NCBI GenBank assembly: GCA_941918925.1
Contig: OW799237.1
Coordinates: 71,603,626 to 71,667,625, forward strand
Direction: 5' to 3'
Source of the DNA: Phyto melanocephala
Taxonomy: Eukaryota; Arthropoda; Insecta; Diptera; Rhinophoridae
DNA length: 64,000 nucleotides
Below the pieces are notes generated by a model that was given only the letters and a program-made list of their open reading frames with translations, did no database searches and had not been told where the DNA came from. This document shows, piece after piece, positions 1 to 9,910 of the stretch. The stretch's first letter is position 1, and every line of letters starts with the position of its first letter. The translations under genes were made by a program, and so were the position numbers.

Positions 1-234
1 TAATTTGAAGACTTTAGCTGCGATAACTTTTGTGATATATAATATTTAATACCTATTCTTTAATAGGGCGTGGCACCCCGCCCACTTACAATTACAAAAC
101 CAAAGTATAGCCTATAGTTCCTTCCAGACATACAGAAAGATTCTGTGAAAATTTCAAGGAAATCGGTCTAGCCGTTTAACCGTCTATAAAGCACAAACAA
201 ACATACAAACATACATTGATTTATATATATATAG
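1..234. repeat. 3' part of tandem-core repeat (family C)
   Basis: The segment matches the end of the neighbouring repeat at 239-898: a GGGCGTGGCACCCCGCCC block, a stretch reading like 'aaatcggtctagccgtt', then AAACATACAAACATACA and TTATATATATATAGATTA. It is the downstream end of a second copy whose start lies left of the window. No coding potential was seen. Confidence 0.6.
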
Positions 235-238
235 ATTA

Positions 239-898
239 CTAGCTAATACCCGGTGTGCTTCAAAACCCCAAATTTTAGTATTTAATTCATATGGCAGGTG
301 CCACGCCCACTATTGTTAATGCACCCATTTTTTCCATAAATGTTTATTTGAATATCAAAGTTGCTTTTGCAAAATTTTAGTACTCTAATCGATATCGTTT
401 TCTAGATATACGAATTTTAGTATTTAATTCATATGGTAGGTGCCACGCCCACTACTGATAATGCACCCATTTTTTCCATAATAGTTTATTTGAATATCAA
501 AGTTGCTTTTGCAAAATTTTACTACTCTAATCGATATCGTTTTCCAAATATACGAATTTTAGTATTTAATTCATGTGGCCACGCCTACTACTGCAAGTAC
601 GCCCATTTTTTACCCAAATGTTCGTGTGGATGTCAAAGCTTACCGTACTTAATTTGAAGACTTTAGCAGCATTAACTTTCGTGATATATAATATTTAATA
701 CTTATTCTTTAATAGGGCGTGGCACCCCGCCCACTTACAATTTCAAACCAAAATATAGCCTTTAGTTCCTTCCCGACATACAGAAAGATTTTGTGAAAAT
801 TTCAGAGAAATCGGTCCAGCCGTTAAACCGTCTATAAAGCACAAACAAACATACAAACATATAAACATACAAACACACATTGATTTTTATATATATAG
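239..898. repeat. Family C repeat with about 142-bp internal tandem units
   Basis: It begins ACTAGCTAATACCCGG and ends TATATATATAGATTA. Inside, a unit starting ATTTTAGTATTTAATTCAT and containing GTGCCACGCCCACTA recurs near 272, 415 and 555, a period of about 142 bp. The element at 42460-43465 has the same plan (ACTAGC..ACCCGG start, tandem GGGCGTGGC core, TATATATA-AGATTA end) with a different core, so the two may be related non-autonomous elements. The transposon class is not identified. Open frames here are short and repeat-derived. Confidence 0.55.
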
Positions 899-904
899 AT
901 TATA

Positions 905-1402
905 TTGGTATGGTTCAATTATGTATGGAACAAAATATCGGCAAATTGCCGCCTCGAACTCAGCGGCACACCTCCATCCAATGGTCCAAATTTTTAATAA
1001 CAATGCTGATGTTTAATTGTTGGGCACGATGATGCGTCGAGGTTAACTGGACTTTTGCCACACTATTTCGAAAAACAGCAATGTTTTCCGTTCAACGAGC
1101 TAAGAAGGCATTCACAGATCTTCTCAAATTTCATACAGACCTGTTTTGCTGAAATAAAAAAATTTTTCACAATTCTCCCGATTGTGGACGAATTTTAACC
1201 ATTATGTTGACCAAAAGAATCACGAAGTGCAGAAATGCATTTTGATTTTAACGCCTATTTTCATAAGCCTCAATAATGGTTTAAATTGAGTTCGTCTGAA
1301 ATTGAGAAATGTCAAATGAAATGCAAAAAAAAAACTTGACGTGTAGGTGTGGTTCACATTTAACATCGGCCCCTAAAATTTAACCACCCTTTTTATATCT
1401 TT
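905..1402. mobile_element. Internally deleted mariner-family remnant
   Basis: Sequence from 'attggtatggttcaattatg' to the right terminus ending TTTAACCACCC matches, in order, blocks of the transposase-bearing copy at 46938-48198 with a large internal deletion. The left terminal inverted repeat is missing. No usable reading frame remains. Confidence 0.65.
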
Positions 1403-1439
1403 TGTGAACATTGCTTAATGCCTTAACAAGTAGTTACTG

Positions 1440-1581
1440 ATTAAAAATTATACAATATTGTTTGTTTGTTTATTCATTCATTTATTTTATTTATTATTTA
1501 TTCGATATTCGCACATCATTAGAATATTCATGGACCTAAGGATAAAATGTTCAATGTTCTCTTAAAGGTTTAATTCGCTTT
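1440..1581 (-). terminator. D1 3' flank with poly(A)-signal-like motifs
   Basis: On the minus strand several AATAAA-type hexamers lie within about 110 bp of the D1 stop (the TTTATT runs around 1478-1500). They are plausible polyadenylation signals; which one is used cannot be told. Confidence 0.35.
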
Positions 1582-2430
1582 TCAATTAAAACACACACAA
1601 AATCCCTTGGAACTACAATAACCACTGCTATATTTTTGTTTAATGCAGTAAACAACACAATGTGAAATATTTAGTCTGAAAAGGCCACTTGTTGTATAAC
1701 AAGCCTCGAGATTAGCACCTTCTAAACCTGAAGTTTCTTCTAAGGCAATTTGAACAGGTACTTTGCATTCAGCCTTAGGGAAGTCATTATTAGCTACTGC
1801 AAAGTCATCTGAATCAGTTGAATTGTTGGCAGTAAGTTGGCTTTTAATAGAATTTTGACAAACACAAATGTTAGTGACAGTACAGAAGCCAGTATTGTAT
1901 TTACTATTTTTGCAAAAAGAAACACAACGATGTTGATTCAGTCCTAAAAGTGGAAACGCTGATATCTTGGTGCAAATTTCTTGCTTAGTATTTGCGAAAC
2001 TACTGCTACTACTAGTCCTTTTTGAGGTTTCTGATTTGACCTCTACGACGGGTTTTTTTAGTTTACCTTTTATCGCATTAAAACACATACAATAGCCTAT
2101 GATACTGCAATAGCCATTGTTGTAGTTGTTAATCTTTTTACAATGAACATCACATTGCGAATGATTCAGTTTAAATAGATTATTCGGTAAAAGGCAAGCT
2201 TCGCGCTTAGCTCGTCTCCTCAAACCGTAAGTTGTTTCTAAGGTATTTTGAATAGATTCTTTAACTCCGACCTCAGCAGGAACAATATTATCGATTGCTG
2301 CAAAATCGTTGGCATCTAGCTTAGCAATGTCAGATTTATCGAGAACGTAAATGTCATCTTTCCCATTTTTGGCTTTCACTAGGCTAATAGTCAAAATAGC
2401 AAGAAGTAGCAATGACCAAAAGATTTTCAT
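1582..2430 (-). CDS. D1: secreted three-domain defensin-like (CSalpha-beta) protein
   Basis: Predicted secreted antimicrobial-type protein, 282 aa. Fifteen in-frame codons precede the chosen ATG at 2430. I chose it because it opens a good signal peptide (MKIFWSLLLLAILTISLVKA), as in the paralogues. Three domains follow at C79-C116, C153-C191 and C244-C280, spaced C-x13/15-C-x3-C-x9/10-C-x5-C-x-C with GYC/GFC cores, the layout of insect defensins (three expected disulfides). A furin-type site RAKR (73-76) lies three residues before the first domain cysteine, as in classical fly prodefensins. Domains 1 and 2 are joined by a Ser/Lys-rich linker. C222 is an unpaired extra cysteine. It is the most divergent intact copy, with no frameshifts and no visible intron. 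Family assignment is strong; antimicrobial activity is inferred. Confidence 0.85.
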   Translation of the reverse strand: MKIFWSLLLLAILTISLVKAKNGKDDIYVLDKSDIAKLDANDFAAIDNIVPAEVGVKESIQNTLETTYGLRRRAKREACLLPNNLFKLNHSQCDVHCKKINNYNNGYCSIIGYCMCFNAIKGKLKKPVVEVKSETSKRTSSSSSFANTKQEICTKISAFPLLGLNQHRCVSFCKNSKYNTGFCTVTNICVCQNSIKSQLTANNSTDSDDFAVANNDFPKAECKVPVQIALEETSGLEGANLEACYTTSGLFRLNISHCVVYCIKQKYSSGYCSSKGFCVCFN

Positions 2431-2433
2431 TCT

Positions 2434-2690
2434 TTTTAATAAAAATTTACTGAGAATCGGAATATATAATGTCAAGTATGTAAATATGTAGTTCTAAGAT
2501 ATCTTTTTCTGTGATAAGACTGGAAATTCGGCTGTGGTATATATACCAAAAAAGTTCTTGCTATTGTTTAAAGATTCTGCTTAAATTTGACATACATACA
2601 TATTTGTATTTGTTGTTTTGTATTTTTCTAAATATTATTAAAAAAGATATTGTTTATTAACACGTGCATTAAACAAAAGTTTTTGAAAAT
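2434..2690 (-). promoter_or_regulatory. D1 promoter: TATA box and conserved middle block
   Basis: On the minus strand, AGCAAGAACTTTTTTGG runs into TATATATACC (2536-2547), about 105 bp upstream of the ATG. It matches AGCAAGAAACTTTGG-TATAAATAC of D2/D3. Farther upstream, 2651-2680 (GTTTATTAACACGTG on the plus strand, then CATTAAACAAAAG) matches the middle block of the other copies. The distal GATC block was not found. Confidence 0.6.
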
Positions 2691-2903
2691 ATTAATTTTA
2701 TTATTCGCCAGTTATTGTTATAAACAAATGCATAGATGACAGCAGAGTACACAGCTACATGACTGCTGCTTAATTATATTGAAGGCGACAGAAATTTTGT
2801 AATAAGCAGATTTGAAATAGTCAGGCTTTGTAGCTTTAATTATATTCATTTCTTTATTTTAGATTTTATTAGTTGCTGAAATTTTTGAAAATATAAATTT
2901 TTA

Positions 2904-3020
2904 CTGCCGTATTAAAAAAAAGTATTTTAGGTTTATTAAAGGCTTATTTGACAAATTTCTCTACAACATCTTTTAAATAAGCCTTTAATAAACCTAAAAT
3001 TTTTTTTATGCATGCGGCAG
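2904..3020. mobile_element. 117-bp fold-back MITE, TTA target duplication
   Basis: It is bounded by TTA on both sides (2901-2903, 3021-3023) and by CTGCCG / CGGCAG ends. Inner arms 2925-2949 and 2975-2999 are perfectly complementary over 25 bp, so the element folds into a long hairpin. A sister copy lies at 15274-15374. A 3-bp TTA/TAA duplication suggests PIF/Harbinger mobilisation. Confidence 0.75.
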
Positions 3021-3331
3021 TTAAAAAAAAATAATCTTTGTTTCTGATTTAATTTTTACGTTCTGAAATAAAAAATAAGTCATCGTTTATTCGGCAACAT
3101 TTTTAATTCATCGCTTTTATAATTTAATATAAGACGTACGTACAAACTGGGAAAAGTATTAAGTCTGATAACAATCTTATGGAAGATACACACTTTTGAA
3201 CATGTTTATGCAAAGTCGTGCTAATGGTTTCATTTCATGTTTTAATCCAGGTTTCAAGAACATCAAAATTTTTTGATATATTCAGGTTGGATATATATGT
3301 ATGTCGAATGCATAGTGTGCATCGTTGTTTA

Positions 3332-4305
3332 TAATACCCTTCAGAGTGAGTGTTAGGACATACATAGGTTTGACATTCCGCTTGTAATTTCTACAACTTT
3401 CATTTACGATCCAATAAAGTATATATTTTCTGAAATCTTATGAATAGAGGAGCCGATTAAGCCGTCTGTCCGTGTGGTCGTTGAAATCAACTTTTAGAAG
3501 CAACCACATGTTCCTCAGACCTGTGTATGGTATCAATCTTCTGAAAATGTACGGCAATAAATCGCTATTGAAATGCAGCACAACTGCCCCATAACTCTCA
3601 TTTTTTACCAACAAAATTAAAATTTTTCAGCCATAGAAAAATTTGTAGGTACCTTTGCTACTATTTGTAGATATAATATGCCTCTAGAGATATTCGTGAA
3701 AAATTTTGGATAAAGCGGGCTCTATAGGCAAAATTTTTTTTTAAATATTTATTCCAAAAATTTACAAACGAAAATCAATTTTTTTTAAGCTTCTAGACAA
3801 CCAAAAAAGAGTCAGTATTGGTATCATCTGAAAGGACTTGACGAGCGCAATATAATGCACTGTAAAAATTAAAATTCATGATGGGCGCCACTACAAAATG
3901 GCGAACAATAAATTTATATGTATATGGGTCGAATCTGGTATTTTAAAATGTAACTCCTTTAGCAGCCTTAATATTGGGTTTAAATGCAAGGGCTTGACCA
4001 GTAAAATACAGTAAATTATGTTAAAATCCAAGATGGCGGCCTAACTAAAATAGCAGATATATGGGTAAAATATTGTAATAACGGCTTTGTCCCCTTCAAC
4101 ACCAATATGGGTATCAAATGAAAGGGCTTGACTAGTGGAATACAGTTAACTAAGTAAAAATTCAAAATCAAGGATGGCGTCGGAAATAATAAAGAAAAAT
4201 GGTGTATAACATGCAATCTAGGTTAAGCCACGATGTGGGATTATATATGATGGTGAAGGGTATTATCAGATTCGGCACGGTCAAATATAGCACTCTTACT
4301 TGATT
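3332..4305 (+). repeat. Family B repeat copy 1
   Basis: It starts with TAATACCCTTCAGAGTGAG and ends with a CGGCACGG palindrome-like tag followed by GCACTCTTACTTG. The interior has the family's 'tatcaaatgaaagggcttga' and 'aagatggcg' motifs repeated several times. Other copies are at 20508, 34785, 52695, 59115/61478 and 62990. There is no protein coding; the class is not identified. Confidence 0.6.
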
Positions 4306-4475
4306 TTTAATGGTTTAGTTCATTAAAGAAATGCAAGTTCTGAATATGTATGATTTTTTAATGAACTTCGTTATTATTAAATTGCTGATTGCAGGAAATA
4401 TGCATATCATCGGCGGCTCTGTGATAATAAACAATTGACAAGATGAACAGCTACTTATAGCTTAAGAAAATATAA

Positions 4476-4799
4476 ATTAAGGCTATAATACACGGCATGT
4501 TTTTTACATCTGACTTTAAAATTTGTGAGACATATGTAAATCCGCATGTCTGTCAAAATTTTACTTTTACGCTGACTGCTTTGCAGCAGCAGAGATTTCT
4601 GCCAACTACTGATGTCACATGTTTTGACAGAGGAAAATAGAGCGCACTCTAATTAAAATTTTGTCCGATGTCTCAACACATGTTTTTTTACAGAAGTAAT
4701 GTTTTAAAGGTAACACACGACATGTTTGTATTAGCAGTGGAGAATTTGACAAGTCAGATGTAAAAAACATGCCGTGTATTAGCTCCTTTAGCCTTAATT
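4476..4799. mobile_element. MITE with long terminal inverted repeats
   Basis: The left end reads AATTAAGGCT, then TAATACACGGCATG, then TTTTTTACATCTGAC. The right end is its reverse complement (about 4750-4798), differing mainly by a few inserted bases. Length is about 325 bp, with no open frame. The superfamily is undetermined. Confidence 0.7.
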
Positions 4800-4980
4800 G
4801 GGCATAGCTGCAATGGTGGTCGAGTTGCCATGTAGCCGTGTTGTCGTGAAAATAATCATTTTCGGTAGCCTGCTGTCCTCAATGTGTTTAAAGCATAAAG
4901 AAATTAGTTAAGTCGCTCTAGAATGTAGAAAATAATACACTGGTTATTTGCGCAGTTGAATACAATAATCTATATATTTA

Positions 4981-5759
4981 CGGCCATATGTATAAAAACT
5001 TATAACAGGCTTATAAGTCGTTTTTAAGCAAAATTCACTATTGTTGCATTCATAAACCATTAATAGACTTATAAGCCTTTTATAAACCATTTATAAAATC
5101 AAAAATTTTATTGTTTGATTTAACCTTCTTTAAACCGAAAATAAGGCGACATTTCATGCATAATTTGCGTTAAAAAAAAAATTTTTAAAGAAATTTTGTA
5201 AAAAAAAGTTTAGAAAAAGTAATTGAAATATTAAAATTGATTAGATTAAGACATTTCGACATATAGATAAGTGCAATTTATACAAAAAAAATAATAAATT
5301 TAACACATTTTAAATTAAATAAAATTAAAAAATTATAATAGTGATGTAAGAAAAACGTAAACAAACTTTTAACCCGAATACTTTTCTTATTGTTATTAAC
5401 AAAATAGGTAAATCATTAATATTTGTATTATAATTTTTGCTCAAAATTTTTCATATACCAAAGTTATATACTTTTGATTTTTTCGATGTTGTTTTTGTGC
5501 TTTAATTTTATAAAAAATGTTACCTTTACTTGATACCCGGGTAAATCTTATAGTAGTTATAAGCACCACTAAAAATAAAATGACAACTAAATATAAAAAG
5601 CGTTGCCATACATACTAATAAAATCACTACAGACATATAATAACTATAAAAGGTTTATTTATAAATACAAATTCTTATAAGTGGTTTATAACACAAAAAG
5701 AGTTTAATAACTATTGTACACTATAACCATAAAATAACTACTTTTTATGCATATAGCCG
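4981..5759. mobile_element. 779-bp MITE with TTA target duplication
   Basis: The ends CGGCCATATGTATAAAAA and TTTTTATGCATATAGCCG are inverted repeats of about 18 bp, flanked by TTA (4978-4980 and 5760-5762). The interior is very AT-rich with many 'ttataa' words and no coding. The duplication is Harbinger-type. Confidence 0.65.
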
Positions 5760-5762
5760 TTA

Positions 5763-6108
5763 CTCTTTTAGCTGTCGGTTTTTTTTTCCAAATATTGCTT
5801 ACAAAGCCGCTCTTGTTTAGGTTTGGCTGCGAAGAAAGCTATGTTTGTTTTCAACTTTTTGTTCAAGGACGAAGAGATGTCTTCGTCAGATGCACGTAAA
5901 AGTGAAGAAATAAATATTTTTTTTTTGTAATTTAGTAGATAAATTTTGCATCACGCAAACCAAAAATACAGCAAAATGAAACATAAACAAAGTGCTTGAA
6001 CACTACTTAGATCATTTATTAATTTAATTTTTTAGTATATAAAGGCATATTCAAGGTCTAAACCTAAAAGTTTTTTAGGACCTATTATCTAAATAGTTAG
6101 TTAGTTTA
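5763..6108. other. No recognisable feature
   Basis: AT-rich spacer between a MITE and the first family A repeat. No gene, TIR pair or tandem structure was seen. Confidence 0.5.
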
Positions 6109-6182
6109 AAACAAGTAAGAGCACTATATTCGGCTGTGCCGAATCTTTTATACCCACCACCAATTTTCCGTACTTTTATAGC

Positions 6183-7027
6183 TAGGGTTTTTTTCCCGGG
6201 AATGCGAGATTTTTTTCTTAATTTCCCGGGATCCCGCGGCAAAACAACTAAAAAGTAAATTTGTTTTTAATTAATAAAAAACTTTTTATTAAAAAGCATA
6301 AAATAGTTTATAATGTAAAAGAAACACTTCAAAACTATAACAATTAAAAAAGAAACTTGAACTTAAAATATAAATTGGGTAAAAATATTTTGTATTGAAA
6401 AAAATATTATTCTCTAGATGCGAGATCAAATATGAGCACAAAAACAGAAATACAGGTACTTCAGCTATGAGATCAAAAATAAAATCATTAGAATTCAATT
6501 TTAAAAACATGTAAATAAAATGTATAATTAAAATAATTAAAAAAATATATAACGTTAAAACTTTTAATACCCTCAAAGCGTTTATTGACTGGTCAGAAAG
6601 TATATTTCTGATTTTATTAACAAATTGCCCTGTTACAGAAAATACTCGTTCACTTTATATCGATGTTGGACGAATATTTAAAAGTGCATTTAACAAATAA
6701 AAAATATTTCGAGTTATTTTGACCACTTCCCTTAAAAAATTTTAACTCTTTCTTTATAGAAATTTTGAAGTATTGGTAACGTGGGCTCAGTTTTTTTTAA
6801 TTTTTCAACACATTACCTCCAAATGTATATCAAATTATTTTTAATAATATTTTTAAATGTAAAGTTGAAAAAAAAACCTAAAAGAAAAAATATTTATGAA
6901 AAAGAAATGTTACACTATAAACATCTTGTTTTCAAATAGTACCCACCTTTTTCATTTCCCGGGATCCCGAAAAATAAGTCCGGAAAATCGGAGATTAAAT
7001 ATCTCAAATTCCCGGGAAAAAACCCTA
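6183..7027 (-). mobile_element. hAT element remnant, 845 bp, 8-bp TSD
   Basis: The termini TAGGGTTTTTTTCCCGGGAA and TTCCCGGGAAAAAACCCTA are inverted repeats. They are flanked by the 8-bp duplication TTTATAGC (6175-6182 and 7028-7035), diagnostic of the hAT superfamily. Most of the transposase has been lost. Confidence 0.85.
6577..6654 (-). pseudogene. hAT transposase C-terminal dimerisation fragment
   Basis: The minus strand reads SERVFSVTGQFVNKIRN followed by ILSDQSINAL. This is the hallmark C-terminal motif of hAT transposases (SERxFS..G.....R..L). An in-frame stop lies immediately upstream of the serine, and no other transposase part was recognised, so this is a relic inside the 845-bp element. 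Confidence 0.75.
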
Positions 7028-7235
7028 TTTATAGCACAAAATATATTATTTTGTTATTAACAGTTATCGCTATGAAATAATCTATTTATACTAAAATATG
7101 TATCACTTTCTTTGTATTACTTCGATATGCTAGTAAAATATTTTCGTAATTTTAGTCTTTCAATGAAAGTGGCCTAAATTTCCGGAAACTGAAGAGTATA
7201 ACTTGATACCCAGAGGTAGTTTAAAAATACAATTA

Positions 7236-7684
7236 TACTACATTTACACCTGAGCGAAATCTAGTACTTACGGGATTTTGAACGAAATCTTGTTCATTTC
7301 TACCAGATTTCCCATACAAAACGAAATCTACTTCACCACTAGATTTTGGCAAAATCTACTTAAAATCTAGTACTACTTCGTGATGCTACTGTGGTTTTTA
7401 TTAAACTGTAACAAAATATACTACGCTGCACACAGAAAAATTCAATCATAATATGTAAGGTGGTTGCAATTGCACAAGTACTTTATTGTTTACATTTTTT
7501 TATATGGAGTTTGAATTTTGTAGAAGTAGAACATAGAGAACCTCTCAGACCATCTTGTTAATAAATATATTGTTTTGAAAACGAAATCTTGCAAAATGTT
7601 AAAAAATAGTGGTATAAATGGTTTAGATTTTAAAAATGATTTTAAATCAAATCTACTAGATTTCGCTCAGGTGTAAATGTAGTA
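7236..7684. mobile_element. 449-bp MITE with 29-bp TIRs
   Basis: The ends TACTACATTTACACCTGAGC and its reverse complement extend for about 29 bp (7236-7264, 7656-7684), flanked by TTA. The interior contains many copies of an 'aaatctag' word. No coding. Confidence 0.75.
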
Positions 7685-8691
7685 TTAGCTATTAGCACCT
7701 CCTATTGTTTGAATTCAATTTAGATAATCCATTACAGATTCCCTTTTTTTATTTTTGTCCATAGAGAAATAACATGAATTTAAGGAGAAGCGTTATATGG
7801 GAGGTGGGCGTTTAAGTGGACGTGCCACCTCAATTTGATGTTATTACAAGTATTTTCATCATGTTTGCAAAATTTCAGAATCGTATACATATGTTTTTTT
7901 TAGTCAGTTAAATTACGTTTTTCATTATGAATATACCGAAAAATATACTGTGCGGTATAAATTTTCGTACATATTGATATATAACTACTTTCGTAATGAT
8001 TAGATTTATACTATGTTCACACTCGCGCCTTAATTGTTAATTAATAATATTCTCGCAATTAAAGGCCTTTATTGAGCTTAATTACTTATAAATTGAGCAA
8101 TATATACTTTATTGTTTCACTTATTGTCCAAAACTCGAAATACAACTCTTGAGAAGTATGTTCAGTGAAAAGAAATTTCTATAGGTGGCATTTCTAATGT
8201 CAAACAAATAAATATACAAAAAACAAGAAGTAAGAAAATGGAAAATGGTTGATAGAAATTAAAAAAAAAGGTTTAAATAAATTCATATACATATAGATAT
8301 ATGTAAATATATAATTGTAAATATATTTTATGAACAGGAAAAAAAAACTGAAGAAAAGGCATTATTTTATTTGGTATAAATACATCGTATTTTAACAGCT
8401 AAGTTTCAAATGCTAATGGAGTAAGATAAATTGAGTATGTGTGAACACTTGTTTTAGTTGCTCAATCAACACTTAATTGAAACAATTAAAAATATCTGTC
8501 TGAACAGAGTATTAGGCAATTTTCAGGCGAAGATATTTTTTTTATTCAGGAAATATAATTTTGAAATTATATCGCTCTACGTCAATGCGTTTAAATACAA
8601 TCACATTTTATTCGATGTAGAAAGGGCATTGTTTTTATCTACTCTTGCATTACGAGCTAAAACTTTCTTCCTTATATACCGATTTAGCCCA

Positions 8692-9710
8692 CACTTAAGA
8701 AAAAAATTGGTTGGAAAACGGTTAAAACAATAAAAATAGTATTGCAAATATTAAAAGTTTGTAAAAAGAACAGATATAATATAGTTATAAGCGAAAAAGC
8801 ACAACAGTATTAGAAATTTATTGCTCAGGACAACTAAATTAGTTCTCCAAACCAATTAGCCTTATTAAAAAGATTTGTATTCAATTCACTTTTATCACGA
8901 CCGAATTTAATTATATGTATAAATAAGGGTTTACAACTAAATATTAATCCATGTAATAAAAAATCCTTTATGCCAGTGTTTTATTTCAAACAAAAATGCA
9001 ATTTTAGTTATAGCAAATAATTATTGGTCGATTACAGTAAACAAATACTTAATGTTAAGCTGTATTTGGTGTTTACAAACGAAAAACTGTTATTTACATG
9101 TAATAATTATTTGTTGTAGAAATTAAATAAAAACACTATCTCTCAAACACAACTGATTTTTCTGTCAATGGTGAAAAATATAAACAAATCAAAACATGAA
9201 ATTAATAAATATAAAAAAATATTTAAATTATTAGTGTGTGGTACGATAATAAATCTGCAAGTGACTATTTAAAAAAGAAAAGACAGCGATTGTTGATTAA
9301 AAGATTGTTTTATGCATTTTATTACGCGAAATGAATTTTCAAATGCGGAAACTTTCAAAATGGTGCTGTACTGCAAAATGGTTTAAATCCACTCAAAACC
9401 ACGACTATGAAAAATATCAAGATGTTTGCTATTTTCAAGTCTATTTTTGTGTTAAAATGTATGCATACATACATACTTATGTACTATGTATGTATATAAA
9501 TAGAGATATTTGTTTTATATATCATTCTACATACATATGTATGTATACTTATGAATATTATTAAATAAAAATATAATAAAAAATCATTTGAAAAAATTGT
9601 GTTCATTTTTTTATTTTCCTGGGTGAAATGAAGAATTGTTAATGATGATTAATTATTCTGTTGGTAACCCCAATTCAAAATTTTGTTTCAGTTGCATCAA
9701 GCATATATTT
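8692..9710. other. Unidentified insertion segment between family A pieces
   Basis: The family A consensus breaks at about 8692 and resumes at about 13745. This AT-rich left part and the short right part (13544-13744) belong to an unclassified insertion, itself interrupted by the LINE at 9728-13526. Its ends start CACAC and finish GTGTG, but a convincing TIR/TSD was not established. No believable gene was seen. Confidence 0.4.
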
Positions 9711-9722
9711 GGAATCAGGTAC

Positions 9723-9759
<37 letters not shown>

Positions 9760-9910
9760 TGGTGAGGTAGGAAAATCCCTTCGGATCATCAGATGTCGTC
9801 ACATCCGGTATGTGGTGACACCACTAAAAACCTACCTCCTTCTGAGAATTTCTCTATCCGGAACCGCGTTCGCATTACTTCGGATAGAGAATCAGAGTGG
9901 TTGAGCAACG

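Noticed and set aside
6289..6576. A 95-codon membrane-protein-like frame
   Set aside because: It is in frame just after the hAT transposase C-terminal motif within an AT-rich relic; hydrophobicity reflects base composition.
8010..8515. A separate MITE suggested by GTTCACAC / GTGTGAAC
   Set aside because: The inverted match is too short and no target duplication could be defined.
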